Source: Microbacterium sp. XT11
Lineage (GTDB): Bacteria > Actinomycetota > Actinomycetes > Actinomycetales > Microbacteriaceae
Length of the DNA: 64,000 nucleotides
NCBI RefSeq assembly: GCF_001513675.1
Contig: NZ_CP013859.1
Span: forward strand, 931,081 to 995,080
Direction: 5' to 3'
Position numbers and translations under genes: made by a program. Numbering within the stretch: position 1 is the stretch's first letter; each line of letters opens with the position of its first letter. Under the pieces are notes generated by a model. It saw only the letters and a list, made by a program, of their open reading frames with translations, was not told where the DNA came from and searched no databases. This document shows positions 16,022 through 23,407 of the stretch, one piece after another.

Positions 16022-16035
16022 GGGCTCATCCAGTT
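16022..16035 (+). repeat. Right 14-bp direct repeat (attR-like)
   Basis: Identical to 7518-7531. It lies at the same nucS codons, so recombination between the two copies would excise 8504 bases and leave an intact gene. Confidence 0.85.
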
Positions 16036-16176
16036 CAGCGGCTTGTAGCTCAGGGCGTCGCTGTGCACGAGCACCGAGCCGTCGGCCTTCAGCAGGATCA
16101 GGCGAGTGGCGGGCGGCAGATGGGCATTGAGACGCCCCGAGTAGTCGACGGAGCAGCGGGCGATGACGAGGCGCAC
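16022..16176 (-). pseudogene. nucS: Host nucS, 5' part
   Basis: A GTG start at 16176 opens a frame for [16 protein letters not shown] and onward to NWMSP, where the island begins. These are residues 1 to about 52 of NucS. The matching 3' part is at 6977-7531. The host promoter and start remain here but now drive only a short fragment. Confidence 0.92.
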
Positions 16177-16204
16177 CCGACGAGCCTACTTCGTCGCGGA
16201 GCGC

Positions 16205-17056
16205 TCAGCTCCCGAGCAGCGAGCCGATGCCCTCGAAGAGGCCGAGCTCGGTCGCGGCCGACCGCGCGATGAGAAAACCGACGATGCCGATGATCCACGC
16301 GGTGTTCTCGGCCCCCGTGCGCTCCATCCAGGCGGCGAACCGTTCCAGAGGGCGCTGCACCAGCCTCGCGGCGACGAGGCGCAGCATCAGCAGCACCACG
16401 GCGGGGGCGATCATCAGCGCGCAGTAGCCCGCCATCGCCACGACCCGGAACGGCGTCGAGACGCCGGCATCCGCCAGCATGGTCATCGCGACGATGTAGG
16501 GAAGCATGGTGGCGACCTCGACGAGCCCGGCCGCGACGGCGACCGCCATGACGGCGGCCGAGCGCGTGCGCGGATCGAGCAGCTTCTCCCGCCAGCGAGT
16601 GAGGCGACCTTCTGTGAGGGGCCGGGTCGCTGCGGTACGGTCCGGCGCGTCGGGCGGCGAGAGCGGGTCATGGATGCCGGTCGAGGATGAAGGGGCCGTG
16701 TGCGGGGCGGTCGTCGCGGCGACGGGGATGGTCTTCGGCGAGCGCCCGGTGGGCATGACGAAGGCCGTGACGAGCAGCCCGGCGCCGACCACGAGCCGCG
16801 CGATCTTGCCCGCAGGCGAGGCGAGCACGTCCGCGGCCACGTCGACCACGTTCACCAGCCCCCAGAGGAAGAGCAGGCCGATCACGAGGTAGAAGCCCGC
16901 GATCGTCCCGAGGTACAGGAGGATCCGGCGCACGCGCACCCGCCCGGGGCTGAGCAGCAGGAATACCGGGATGAGGAGCGTCCCGACGCTCAGCCCGTCG
17001 AGGAGGGCGAGCACCGTCAGCGACAGGGGAAGGGGAAGACCGCCGAAGAGTTCCAT
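16205..17056 (-). CDS. GAP/SfLAP-family polytopic membrane protein
   Basis: A 283-residue protein with about six membrane helices. The N-terminal phrase LPLSLTVLALLDGLSVGTLLIPVFLLL matches the SfLAP family, whose mycobacterial member Sap helps export sulfolipid-1. A soluble loop of about 60 residues lies between helices three and four. I take the ATG at 17056 (MELFGG) because the 24 extra residues of the longest frame are Arg-rich and unlike the family. It probably moves a lipid or small molecule; the substrate is unknown. It flanks the right half of nucS on the same strand. Confidence 0.75.
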   Translation of the reverse strand: MELFGGLPLPLSLTVLALLDGLSVGTLLIPVFLLLSPGRVRVRRILLYLGTIAGFYLVIGLLFLWGLVNVVDVAADVLASPAGKIARLVVGAGLLVTAFVMPTGRSPKTIPVAATTAPHTAPSSSTGIHDPLSPPDAPDRTAATRPLTEGRLTRWREKLLDPRTRSAAVMAVAVAAGLVEVATMLPYIVAMTMLADAGVSTPFRVVAMAGYCALMIAPAVVLLMLRLVAARLVQRPLERFAAWMERTGAENTAWIIGIVGFLIARSAATELGLFEGIGSLLGS

Positions 17057-17175
17057 GCGATCAGCCTGGGCGAAGGGCCCGGCTCGCGGATCGGGCGAAA
17101 GGAGCGGTCGACGACGCACACGCCTCATCCCTTCGTCGGATGCGCCGGGCGGGCCGCTCGTGGTTGCATGGGCGC

Positions 17176-18375
17176 ATGGAGGAGGTGACGGCCGACCGCA
17201 TCCGGCTCTGGTACCGGGCGCACCGGCCGCCGATCGACGCGCTGCTCATCGCCCTGCTCAGCGTGCTCGCCGCTCTGCTCGGCTTCACCGGCGTCTGGAG
17301 CATCTTCTCGCTGCTGCCGTCGGACTCGGTGTCGCCGTGGTGGACGCTCGCGACCGCTCTTCCCGCGTGCGTGCTCGTGCTGACCAAGACCCGCGCCCCG
17401 TGGACGTCGCTCGTGCTCGCGACGGCGGTGTTCGCGATCGACCTCGTCACGACCGGGGGCCTCGGCCCCTTCATCGTGCTGCTCGACGTGCTCTGGACCG
17501 CGGCGTTCGCCGCGGACGCCCGCCAGCGCCGTCGCCTGCTGCTCGCGCTGGCGCTGGGCGTGATCGGGATGTTCGCCGCTGCGCTCGCCATCGCCGCGGC
17601 CCCTGCGCCGATGGCGTTCCTCGTCGCCGTGCAGTTCGGCGCCTTCGTCGGCACCGACTATTGGTGGGCCGTGGCTGTCGCTCAGGCCCACGAGCTCGCC
17701 GAGCTGCACAGGCAACGTGCCGAGGACGCCGCCGCGGCGGCCGAACGTGAGCGGATCGAGGCGGTCATGCGCGAGCGAGAGACCATGGCGAAGGAGCTCC
17801 ACGACGTCGTTGCCGGCCATGTGCTCGCAATGGCGATCCGTGCCGAGGCGGCCCTGGCGACGCCTGCCGACGAAGACGGCGACCGCGCGGCGCTGCGGGC
17901 GGTGCGCGATGCCGGCCTCGATGCCCACGAGGCCCTCCGCTCCATGATCGCGGTGCTGCGCCGGGGCGGGGGAGAGCTCTCGGCCACACCGCGCCTCGCC
18001 GACATCGAGGGTCTCGTCGATGAGGCCCGTCGCAGCGGACTGCGCGTCGCGTACGACCGCGACGAGCTGCCCGCGCTACCGGATGCGGTCGAGCAGGCGG
18101 TCGTGCGCATCGTGCGGGAGGCGCTGGCGAACTGTCTGCGTCACGCGCCGGGATGCGAGGTCGAGGTGGTCCTGCGGCACGACGGGAATCGCGTCGACGT
18201 GCGCGTGCTCTCGCATGGAGGAGCGCCTCCGGCTTCGGCGGCCTACCGGGGCGCGGGCTGGGGCCTCAGCATGCTCGCCGAGCGCGTCGACGCCCTCGAC
18301 GGCGAGTTCTCGGCGGGCCCGACCGGCGCCGACGAATGGCTGGTGCGGGCTGCGCTGCCGGTGAGGGCGTCATGA
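17176..18375 (+). CDS. NarL-type sensor histidine kinase
   Basis: A 399-residue membrane kinase. Four to five helices fill about residues 20-165. A coiled coil (168-205) leads to the HisKA_3 dimerisation box with H209 in KELHDVVAGH, and a GHKL ATPase domain follows (REALANCLRHAP, then GAGWGLSMLAERV). No periplasmic sensor domain is visible, so it may sense the membrane itself. The stop overlaps the response regulator start (ATGA). ATG 17176 is chosen over an upstream frame start at 17140. Confidence 0.9.
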   Translation: MEEVTADRIRLWYRAHRPPIDALLIALLSVLAALLGFTGVWSIFSLLPSDSVSPWWTLATALPACVLVLTKTRAPWTSLVLATAVFAIDLVTTGGLGPFIVLLDVLWTAAFAADARQRRRLLLALALGVIGMFAAALAIAAAPAPMAFLVAVQFGAFVGTDYWWAVAVAQAHELAELHRQRAEDAAAAAERERIEAVMRERETMAKELHDVVAGHVLAMAIRAEAALATPADEDGDRAALRAVRDAGLDAHEALRSMIAVLRRGGGELSATPRLADIEGLVDEARRSGLRVAYDRDELPALPDAVEQAVVRIVREALANCLRHAPGCEVEVVLRHDGNRVDVRVLSHGGAPPASAAYRGAGWGLSMLAERVDALDGEFSAGPTGADEWLVRAALPVRAS

Positions 18376-19016
18376 GCGAGCCCACCGTGCTCCTCGCCGA
18401 CGACCATGGAGCGATCAGAGCAGGGCTGCGCATCATGCTCGAGTCCCACGGCATCCGGGTGATCGGCGAGGCCGCCGACGGTGACGTCGCCGTGCGCAAC
18501 GCGAAGGCCCTCCGTCCCGACGTGGTGCTGATGGATCTGCGGATGCCGGGCCGTGACGGCGTGTCGGCGACGAGGGAGATCGTCGAGCACGGACTCGGCG
18601 ACGTGCTCGTGCTGACGAGCTTCGATGAGGATGAGCTGGTCTACGGCGCCATCGGCGCGGGAGCGGCCGGCATCCTGCTCAAGACGGCCGACGCCGCCAC
18701 CCTCGTTGCCGCCGTTCGTGCGGTCGCCGCGGGCGAGGGCGCGCTCGATCCGCGCGTGACGCGGCGGGCGCTCGCCGCCGCGGCCGAGGCCGTGACGGCA
18801 GCTCCGCCCGACGACCCGGTGCAGCGTGCCGAGCTCACCTCGCGAGAGCGCGAGGTGCTCGACGGCATCCTGCAGGGCTGGTCCAACGCCCAGCTCGCTC
18901 AGCGGCTCGGCATCAGCGTGCCGACCGTGAAGACCCACGTCTCCAACGTGCTCGCCAAGCTCGGCGCCCGCAGCCGGTCGCACGCGGCGGCACTCGTGCG
19001 TGGGGAGCGACCCTAG
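18372..19016 (+). CDS. NarL/LuxR-family response regulator
   Basis: A 214-residue regulator. The receiver domain has the acidic pair D10-D11, phosphoacceptor D55 (VVLMDLRMPG) and Lys in LLKTAD. A LuxR-type helix-turn-helix fills about 150-205 (LTSREREVLDGILQGWSNAQ, then VKTHVSNVLAKL). It is the partner of the kinase just before it, with overlapping codons. Target genes are unknown; the gene after it runs the opposite way. Confidence 0.93.
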   Translation: MSEPTVLLADDHGAIRAGLRIMLESHGIRVIGEAADGDVAVRNAKALRPDVVLMDLRMPGRDGVSATREIVEHGLGDVLVLTSFDEDELVYGAIGAGAAGILLKTADAATLVAAVRAVAAGEGALDPRVTRRALAAAAEAVTAAPPDDPVQRAELTSREREVLDGILQGWSNAQLAQRLGISVPTVKTHVSNVLAKLGARSRSHAAALVRGERP

Positions 19017-20272
19017 GCCTGGTTCGCCGCGGGCTTCTGCGCGCCTTCGGCTTCGGCCGGCGTCATCTCGTCGTCGCGCAGCGGCCGCGCGGCCCCGGAG
19101 AACAGGCCGGACAGCGCTGCGAGCACGACGAGGATGTACAGGGTGTTCAGCAGACCGATGTGCTCGCTGATGAAGCCGAGCACCGGCGGTCCGCCGAGGA
19201 AGGCGATGTAGCCGATGGTCGCCGCCGCGCTCACGCGCGCAGCCGCCTTGGCCGGGTCGTCGGCGGCGGCCGACATCCCGAGGGGGAATCCGAGCGATGC
19301 GCCGATGCCCCACAGGGCCGCGGCGACGAACACGAGGGGTGTGTTCGGGGCGAGGATGAACAGGAGGATGCCGCCGGCTGCCGTGATGGCGAGGACGCGC
19401 AGCACGATGACCCGGCCGATGCGGTCGACCAGCGGGCCGCCGAACAGCCGCACGACGGTCATCGCGACGGAGAAGGTCGCGAGTGCAGCGGCTCCCGCGG
19501 CGGGACCGGCGCCGTGGTCCTCGGAGACGCCCAGGGCGAGCCAGTCGTTCGCGCCGCCCTCGGCGAAGGACATGCCGAGCATCACGATGCCCAGTGCGTA
19601 GGTGCGGGGTTCGCGCCATGCCTCGAGGGCCACGTGCAGCCGCTCGCGCCAGTGGGGCTTCTCGGCGGGGGCGGGATCGAGCGCGGCCTCGCGCGACGGC
19701 ACGTTCAGGAAGCAGACGACGGCGACCACGACGATGACCGCGGCGATCGTGATGGTGTGCGCGGCGACGTTCGCGCCCACCTGCACGGCGAGGGCGCCGG
19801 CGCCCGCCCCCAGCACGGTGCCGAAGCTGAAGAACGCGTGGAAGACGGGCAGGATTGTCTTGCCCATGTGCTGCTCGATGGCGGTGGCCTCGACGTTCAT
19901 CATGACGTCGAGCGATCCGTTGCCCAGGCCGAAGAGAACCAGTCCCACGATCACGAGCGGCACGGACCCGACGACGTTCGTGCCGAGGCCGATGAGAAGG
20001 ACGCCGGTTGCGAAGCAGAGCATCGTGACGAGCATCCCGAGCCGCGCCCCGGTGCGCGCCATGACGGCGGGGCTGGTGGAGATGCCGACGATCGACGAGA
20101 TCCCCATGCCGAGCAGGAGCAGCCCCATCTGCGCGTTGTCGATGCCCAGATCGACCTTGATGTCGGGCACCCGCGACGCCCAGGTCGCGATGGAGAGGCC
20201 GCTCGCGAGGAAGATCGAGAAGATCGCGATGCGCCAGCGCACGAACTGGGATCGGGTAAGGGCTGAGTCCAT
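19013..20272 (-). CDS. MFS transporter
   Basis: A 419-residue, 12-helix major facilitator protein of the YbjJ-like kind (for example the segment MARTGARLGMLV after helix two). The ATG at 20272 (MDSALTRSQFVRW) is used since the longer frame adds an Arg-rich stretch unlike a transporter. It is divergent from a LacI-family gene with a 59-base gap that contains a perfect 14-bp palindrome, so it is likely to be repressed by that regulator. The substrate may be a sugar or an inhibitory metabolite; it cannot be read from sequence. The 3' end overlaps the response regulator gene by four bases, tail to tail. Confidence 0.88.
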   Translation of the reverse strand: MDSALTRSQFVRWRIAIFSIFLASGLSIATWASRVPDIKVDLGIDNAQMGLLLLGMGISSIVGISTSPAVMARTGARLGMLVTMLCFATGVLLIGLGTNVVGSVPLVIVGLVLFGLGNGSLDVMMNVEATAIEQHMGKTILPVFHAFFSFGTVLGAGAGALAVQVGANVAAHTITIAAVIVVVAVVCFLNVPSREAALDPAPAEKPHWRERLHVALEAWREPRTYALGIVMLGMSFAEGGANDWLALGVSEDHGAGPAAGAAALATFSVAMTVVRLFGGPLVDRIGRVIVLRVLAITAAGGILLFILAPNTPLVFVAAALWGIGASLGFPLGMSAAADDPAKAAARVSAAATIGYIAFLGGPPVLGFISEHIGLLNTLYILVVLAALSGLFSGAARPLRDDEMTPAEAEGAQKPAANQA

Positions 20273-20285
20273 GCGGCACAGCATA

Positions 20286-20299
20286 TCGAATCGATTCGA
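20286..20299. promoter_or_regulatory. LacI-type operator between MFS and LacI genes
   Basis: The perfect palindrome TCGAATCGATTCGA sits 13 bases before the MFS start and 32 before the lacI-type start. A central CG with AT-rich inner arms is typical of LacI-family sites, so it may control both genes. Confidence 0.6.
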
Positions 20300-20331
20300 C
20301 TCGGCGAAACCCGGGGAGCTATCCTCGGAGT

Positions 20332-21396
20332 ATGAGCACGCCCGACACACCGCGGCGCGCGACGATCGCCGACGTCGCGCGCGCCGCCGGAGTCGCCACG
20401 TCGACGGCATCCGTGGTCTTCAGCGGCAAGGCGAAGGTCGCGCCGGCGACGAGGGAACGCGTGCTCGCCGCCGCGGCCGAGCTGGGGTACGCAGGGCCGG
20501 ACCCGCGTGCGGCGTCCTTGCGCCGTGGGCGCAGCGGCATCGTCGCGGTCGTGCTCGAAGGGCACCTGCGTGCGGCGTTCCTCGATCCGGTGACGACCGC
20601 GATGATGGACGGGCTCACCGACGGCCTCGCCGAGCTCAGCGCCGGCATCCTGCTCATGCGCGACGAGCCGGGAGCGAGCGGCGGCGCCTCGCTCACGAAC
20701 GCCCCTGTCGATGCCGTCGTGCTCATCGGATGCTCCGGCAGAACGCGCGCGTCGCTCGACATCGTCCGAGGGCGCGGTCTGCCCGTCGTCGTGATCGAAG
20801 GCGATGCGGGAGAGGGCGTCCCCCGGATCACGCTCGACAACACCGAGGCCGCGGCCGCCGTGGCGCGGCACGTGCAGGAACTCGGTCACCGTGATGTCGC
20901 GCTCGTCACGCTGCCGCTCGACTCCGCGCGCCGGCGAGCGCCCGTCACGCAGGAGCGCATCGCCACCGCGACCGTCGACGTCACGATCGACCGGCTGTCC
21001 GGCATGCGATCCGTCTTCCCGGATGCGCGCGCGATCTCGGCATCCGGCAGCCTCATCGATGAAGGGCTCATCGTCGGGCGGATGCTGCTGTCCGACCCCC
21101 AGACGCGGCCCACCGCGATCCTCGCGCAGAGCGACCTCCTCGCCGTCGGCGTCATCCGTGCCGCAGAAGAGCTCGGCCTGCGGGTGCCCGAAGACCTCTC
21201 GGTCGCGGGATTCGATGGAATCGCCGTCGACGGACTCGGCGGCCCCGTGCTCACCACGAGCGTGCAGCCCGCGGTCGAGAAGGGCCGAGCCGCGGGAGAG
21301 CAGATCGCCCGGATGCTGCGCGGCCAGGAGGGCGTGACGCAGCACCTCACGTGCCGCTTCCGGCTGGGGACCACCACGGCACCGCCCTCGCGCTGA
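20332..21396 (+). CDS. LacI-family transcriptional repressor
   Basis: A 354-residue repressor. The N-terminal helix-turn-helix and hinge are clear (TIADVARAAGVATSTASVVF, then a hinge helix ending ASLRRGRSG), followed by the periplasmic-binding-protein-like effector domain. It is divergent from the MFS gene and probably binds the palindrome between them, repressing the transporter and itself. The effector is unknown. Confidence 0.92.
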   Translation: MSTPDTPRRATIADVARAAGVATSTASVVFSGKAKVAPATRERVLAAAAELGYAGPDPRAASLRRGRSGIVAVVLEGHLRAAFLDPVTTAMMDGLTDGLAELSAGILLMRDEPGASGGASLTNAPVDAVVLIGCSGRTRASLDIVRGRGLPVVVIEGDAGEGVPRITLDNTEAAAAVARHVQELGHRDVALVTLPLDSARRRAPVTQERIATATVDVTIDRLSGMRSVFPDARAISASGSLIDEGLIVGRMLLSDPQTRPTAILAQSDLLAVGVIRAAEELGLRVPEDLSVAGFDGIAVDGLGGPVLTTSVQPAVEKGRAAGEQIARMLRGQEGVTQHLTCRFRLGTTTAPPSR

Positions 21397-21691
21397 GCAT
21401 CCGGCTTCCTGCCCGCCGGTGCGCCCTTGGCGGGGTGCCGCTCCCTGTGCGTTCGCGTCGAGCCTGTGCACTCCCAGCGACCCTGTGCGTTCGCGTCGAG
21501 CCTGTGCCGTCCCCGCGCTGTGCGCATACCGGCTCGGCGGCCGCGCACAGGGACGATATGGAGGGCGGCGTCGCAGGGCTGGACAGCGGCATAGGGATGG
21601 ACAGCGGCACAGCGATCGACAGCGGCGCAGGGACTGACAGCGGCGCAAGCGCGACAGGAGCGAACCAGCGACGCGAGCGCATCGCGTCGCG
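21397..21691. repeat. Intergenic repeats: a 27-bp pair and four 18-bp tandem units
   Basis: The 27-bp sequence beginning CCCTGTGCGTTCGCG occurs at 21443-21469 and 21481-21507. Further on, an 18-bp unit (GGACAGCGGCATAGGGAT and variants) repeats in tandem four times at 21581-21652, the third base onward being GACAGCGGC-like in each. No reading frame here looks real. The region separates the convergent lacI-type gene and membrane protein gene. Confidence 0.7.
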
Positions 21692-23272
21692 TCAGCTGTG
21701 CGCCGGCCCGAGGGGGAGCCGCTGCGCGCCGAAGTCGAGGATGCGGTACCGCCCGCACGGGATGACGTGCTCCGGAGTGGCCGCCACCGGGAGTTCCCAC
21801 GGCACCGTCTGCGCGTCCTCGACGAGGAACGTGACCGCGCCGGCGTCGAAGTCGGTGCGGTTCACCAGCCAGGCGTAGCCGTTGAGGCGATGATCGACCT
21901 GCACGAGCTGCGCAGGATCGCTGAGAAGGGCCTTGGGCAGCCGCACCGTCCAGAACTGCCCTGCGCCGGTGCGGCCGGACTCGTCGACCCAGGACGTGAC
22001 GCACTTCAGGTCGGGGTCGGGACGGTGCGCTGCGTCGGCCAATCGCGGAACGTTCAGCACGCCAGCGACCAGGAGCACCACGGATGCCGTACCTACGAGA
22101 GCTCGCGCCCCCGTCGGCGGGACAGGCCGGACGAGGGATGCCGTGAACCGGGGGATGCCGGGTGACGACACGAGCGCGAGCAGCGGGGCGAACACGGCGG
22201 GCTGGAGGTAGCGCGCCGCGTGGGTGCCGAGGGTGACCGCCCCGACCACGACGAGGAGGGGGACCGCCCACGCGCTCACCGCGACGATGCGCTCGCCGTC
22301 GGACCTCGCCCGGAGCGTGCGCAGAACCGCGAACGCGACGAGGAGCAGCACCACCGCAGTCCCGAGAACGCCGAGCGGCGTCGACACCCGTTCGGCCAGC
22401 AGTGCGGTGTAGTACTCCAGAGACGCTGCCCACTGCGCCGGTTGCGCGTACCCGGCACCGGTGTTCGCGATCCATGCCGCAAACGGAATGCGCCCGAGGA
22501 GACCGCTGGCGGTGCCGCCGACGAGCGCTGCCGTGAGCGTGAGCATCCGTCTGCGGTCGATGCCCCGCCGCAGGCAAGACGCGACCATCACGGCACCCAG
22601 GGGCACCGTCGCCCACGCCCCGAACAGCGGATTCGTCAGAGTCGACGCGGCCGCGACCAGGCCGAGCGCCACCACTGCGGTCGCGGCTGCACCGTGCCGC
22701 CGCTCAGCACAGGCGTCGAGCGCGCGTCGCGCGATGCCCACGGCGGCGATGACCGCCACGACCGTGGCCGAGTAGTACGTCGTGGTGAGGAGGAGCGACG
22801 CGAGCTCGAGCGCGTCGCGGGAGGCCGACGTCTCGGTCGCGGCCATGAGAGCGAAAGCTCCGATACCTGTGAGCGAGAATGCCACCGGAGCCGTGTGCGC
22901 GCGGCGTCTCCCGGCGGCGAGACGGAGCGCTCCATACAGCCCGAGGACGTCGATCACGGCGTTCACCGCGAGCAGAGTGCCCAGATCGGCGCCGGTGACC
23001 GCGCGGATCGCGCTGAGCACGGCGGTCTCCGGCAAGAACAGCACGCTCGACATCGCCCAGTCCAGCGGCTCTCCCGACAGGAGTGATCGCGAGAGCATGG
23101 CCACCACGAGCGAGTCCCCGTCGCGGAACAGCAGGTCGCCGCGAGCGGATGCCGCGACCTGCGCCGCCGCGACGAGGGCGATCGAGAGTGCTGCGATCCA
23201 CCCGGCAGCCTCCCGCATCCTGGCCCCTCGCATGGCCCCACTCTCGCACGCCGCCGGCGTTTCACGTCGCAC
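21692..23272 (-). CDS. Large polytopic membrane protein, unknown function
   Basis: A 526-residue protein with about ten hydrophobic helices and a C-terminal soluble domain of about 110 residues (after LNVPRLADAAH). The layout, with an acidic loop after the first helix (RDGDSLVVAML) and an extracytoplasmic tail, recalls GT-C-type membrane glycosyltransferases, but I see no motif that proves it. Several starts are possible: the longest frame begins at 23272, while MRGARMREAAGW begins 13 codons later at 23233. It stands alone, divergent from the Mrp operon. Confidence 0.65.
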   Translation of the reverse strand: MRRETPAACESGAMRGARMREAAGWIAALSIALVAAAQVAASARGDLLFRDGDSLVVAMLSRSLLSGEPLDWAMSSVLFLPETAVLSAIRAVTGADLGTLLAVNAVIDVLGLYGALRLAAGRRRAHTAPVAFSLTGIGAFALMAATETSASRDALELASLLLTTTYYSATVVAVIAAVGIARRALDACAERRHGAAATAVVALGLVAAASTLTNPLFGAWATVPLGAVMVASCLRRGIDRRRMLTLTAALVGGTASGLLGRIPFAAWIANTGAGYAQPAQWAASLEYYTALLAERVSTPLGVLGTAVVLLLVAFAVLRTLRARSDGERIVAVSAWAVPLLVVVGAVTLGTHAARYLQPAVFAPLLALVSSPGIPRFTASLVRPVPPTGARALVGTASVVLLVAGVLNVPRLADAAHRPDPDLKCVTSWVDESGRTGAGQFWTVRLPKALLSDPAQLVQVDHRLNGYAWLVNRTDFDAGAVTFLVEDAQTVPWELPVAATPEHVIPCGRYRILDFGAQRLPLGPAHS

Positions 23273-23407
23273 GATTTGCCCCTTCCGGGCCGGATCGAGG
23301 GCGAATCAAGCGACTCGAACGGGGAACGCGGCCCGCTCGCGCCCGTAGAATAGAAGCACATCGCCCGACTGAGCCACCCGGCCGACGAGCCCCGAGGAGC
23401 CGCGTAT

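Larger units (their letters stand above)
7518..16035. mobile_element. Defence island inserted in nucS
   Basis: The block is bounded by identical 14-bp direct repeats (7518-7531 and 16022-16035), both lying in nucS codons 48-52. Removing it at the repeats rejoins the host gene to exactly 231 codons plus stop. Inside, base composition is clearly less GC-rich than in the flanks. The cargo is two unknown genes on the plus strand and six genes on the minus strand: GIY-YIG nuclease, PrrC/RloC-like ATPase, DUF262-HNH, EcoRI-family methyltransferase, Mrr, and an intact nucS. No integrase, transposase, relaxase or phage structural gene was recognised. The ends share only a short inverted TGCTTG, 6 bases from the left repeat and touching the right one. 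Confidence 0.85.
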
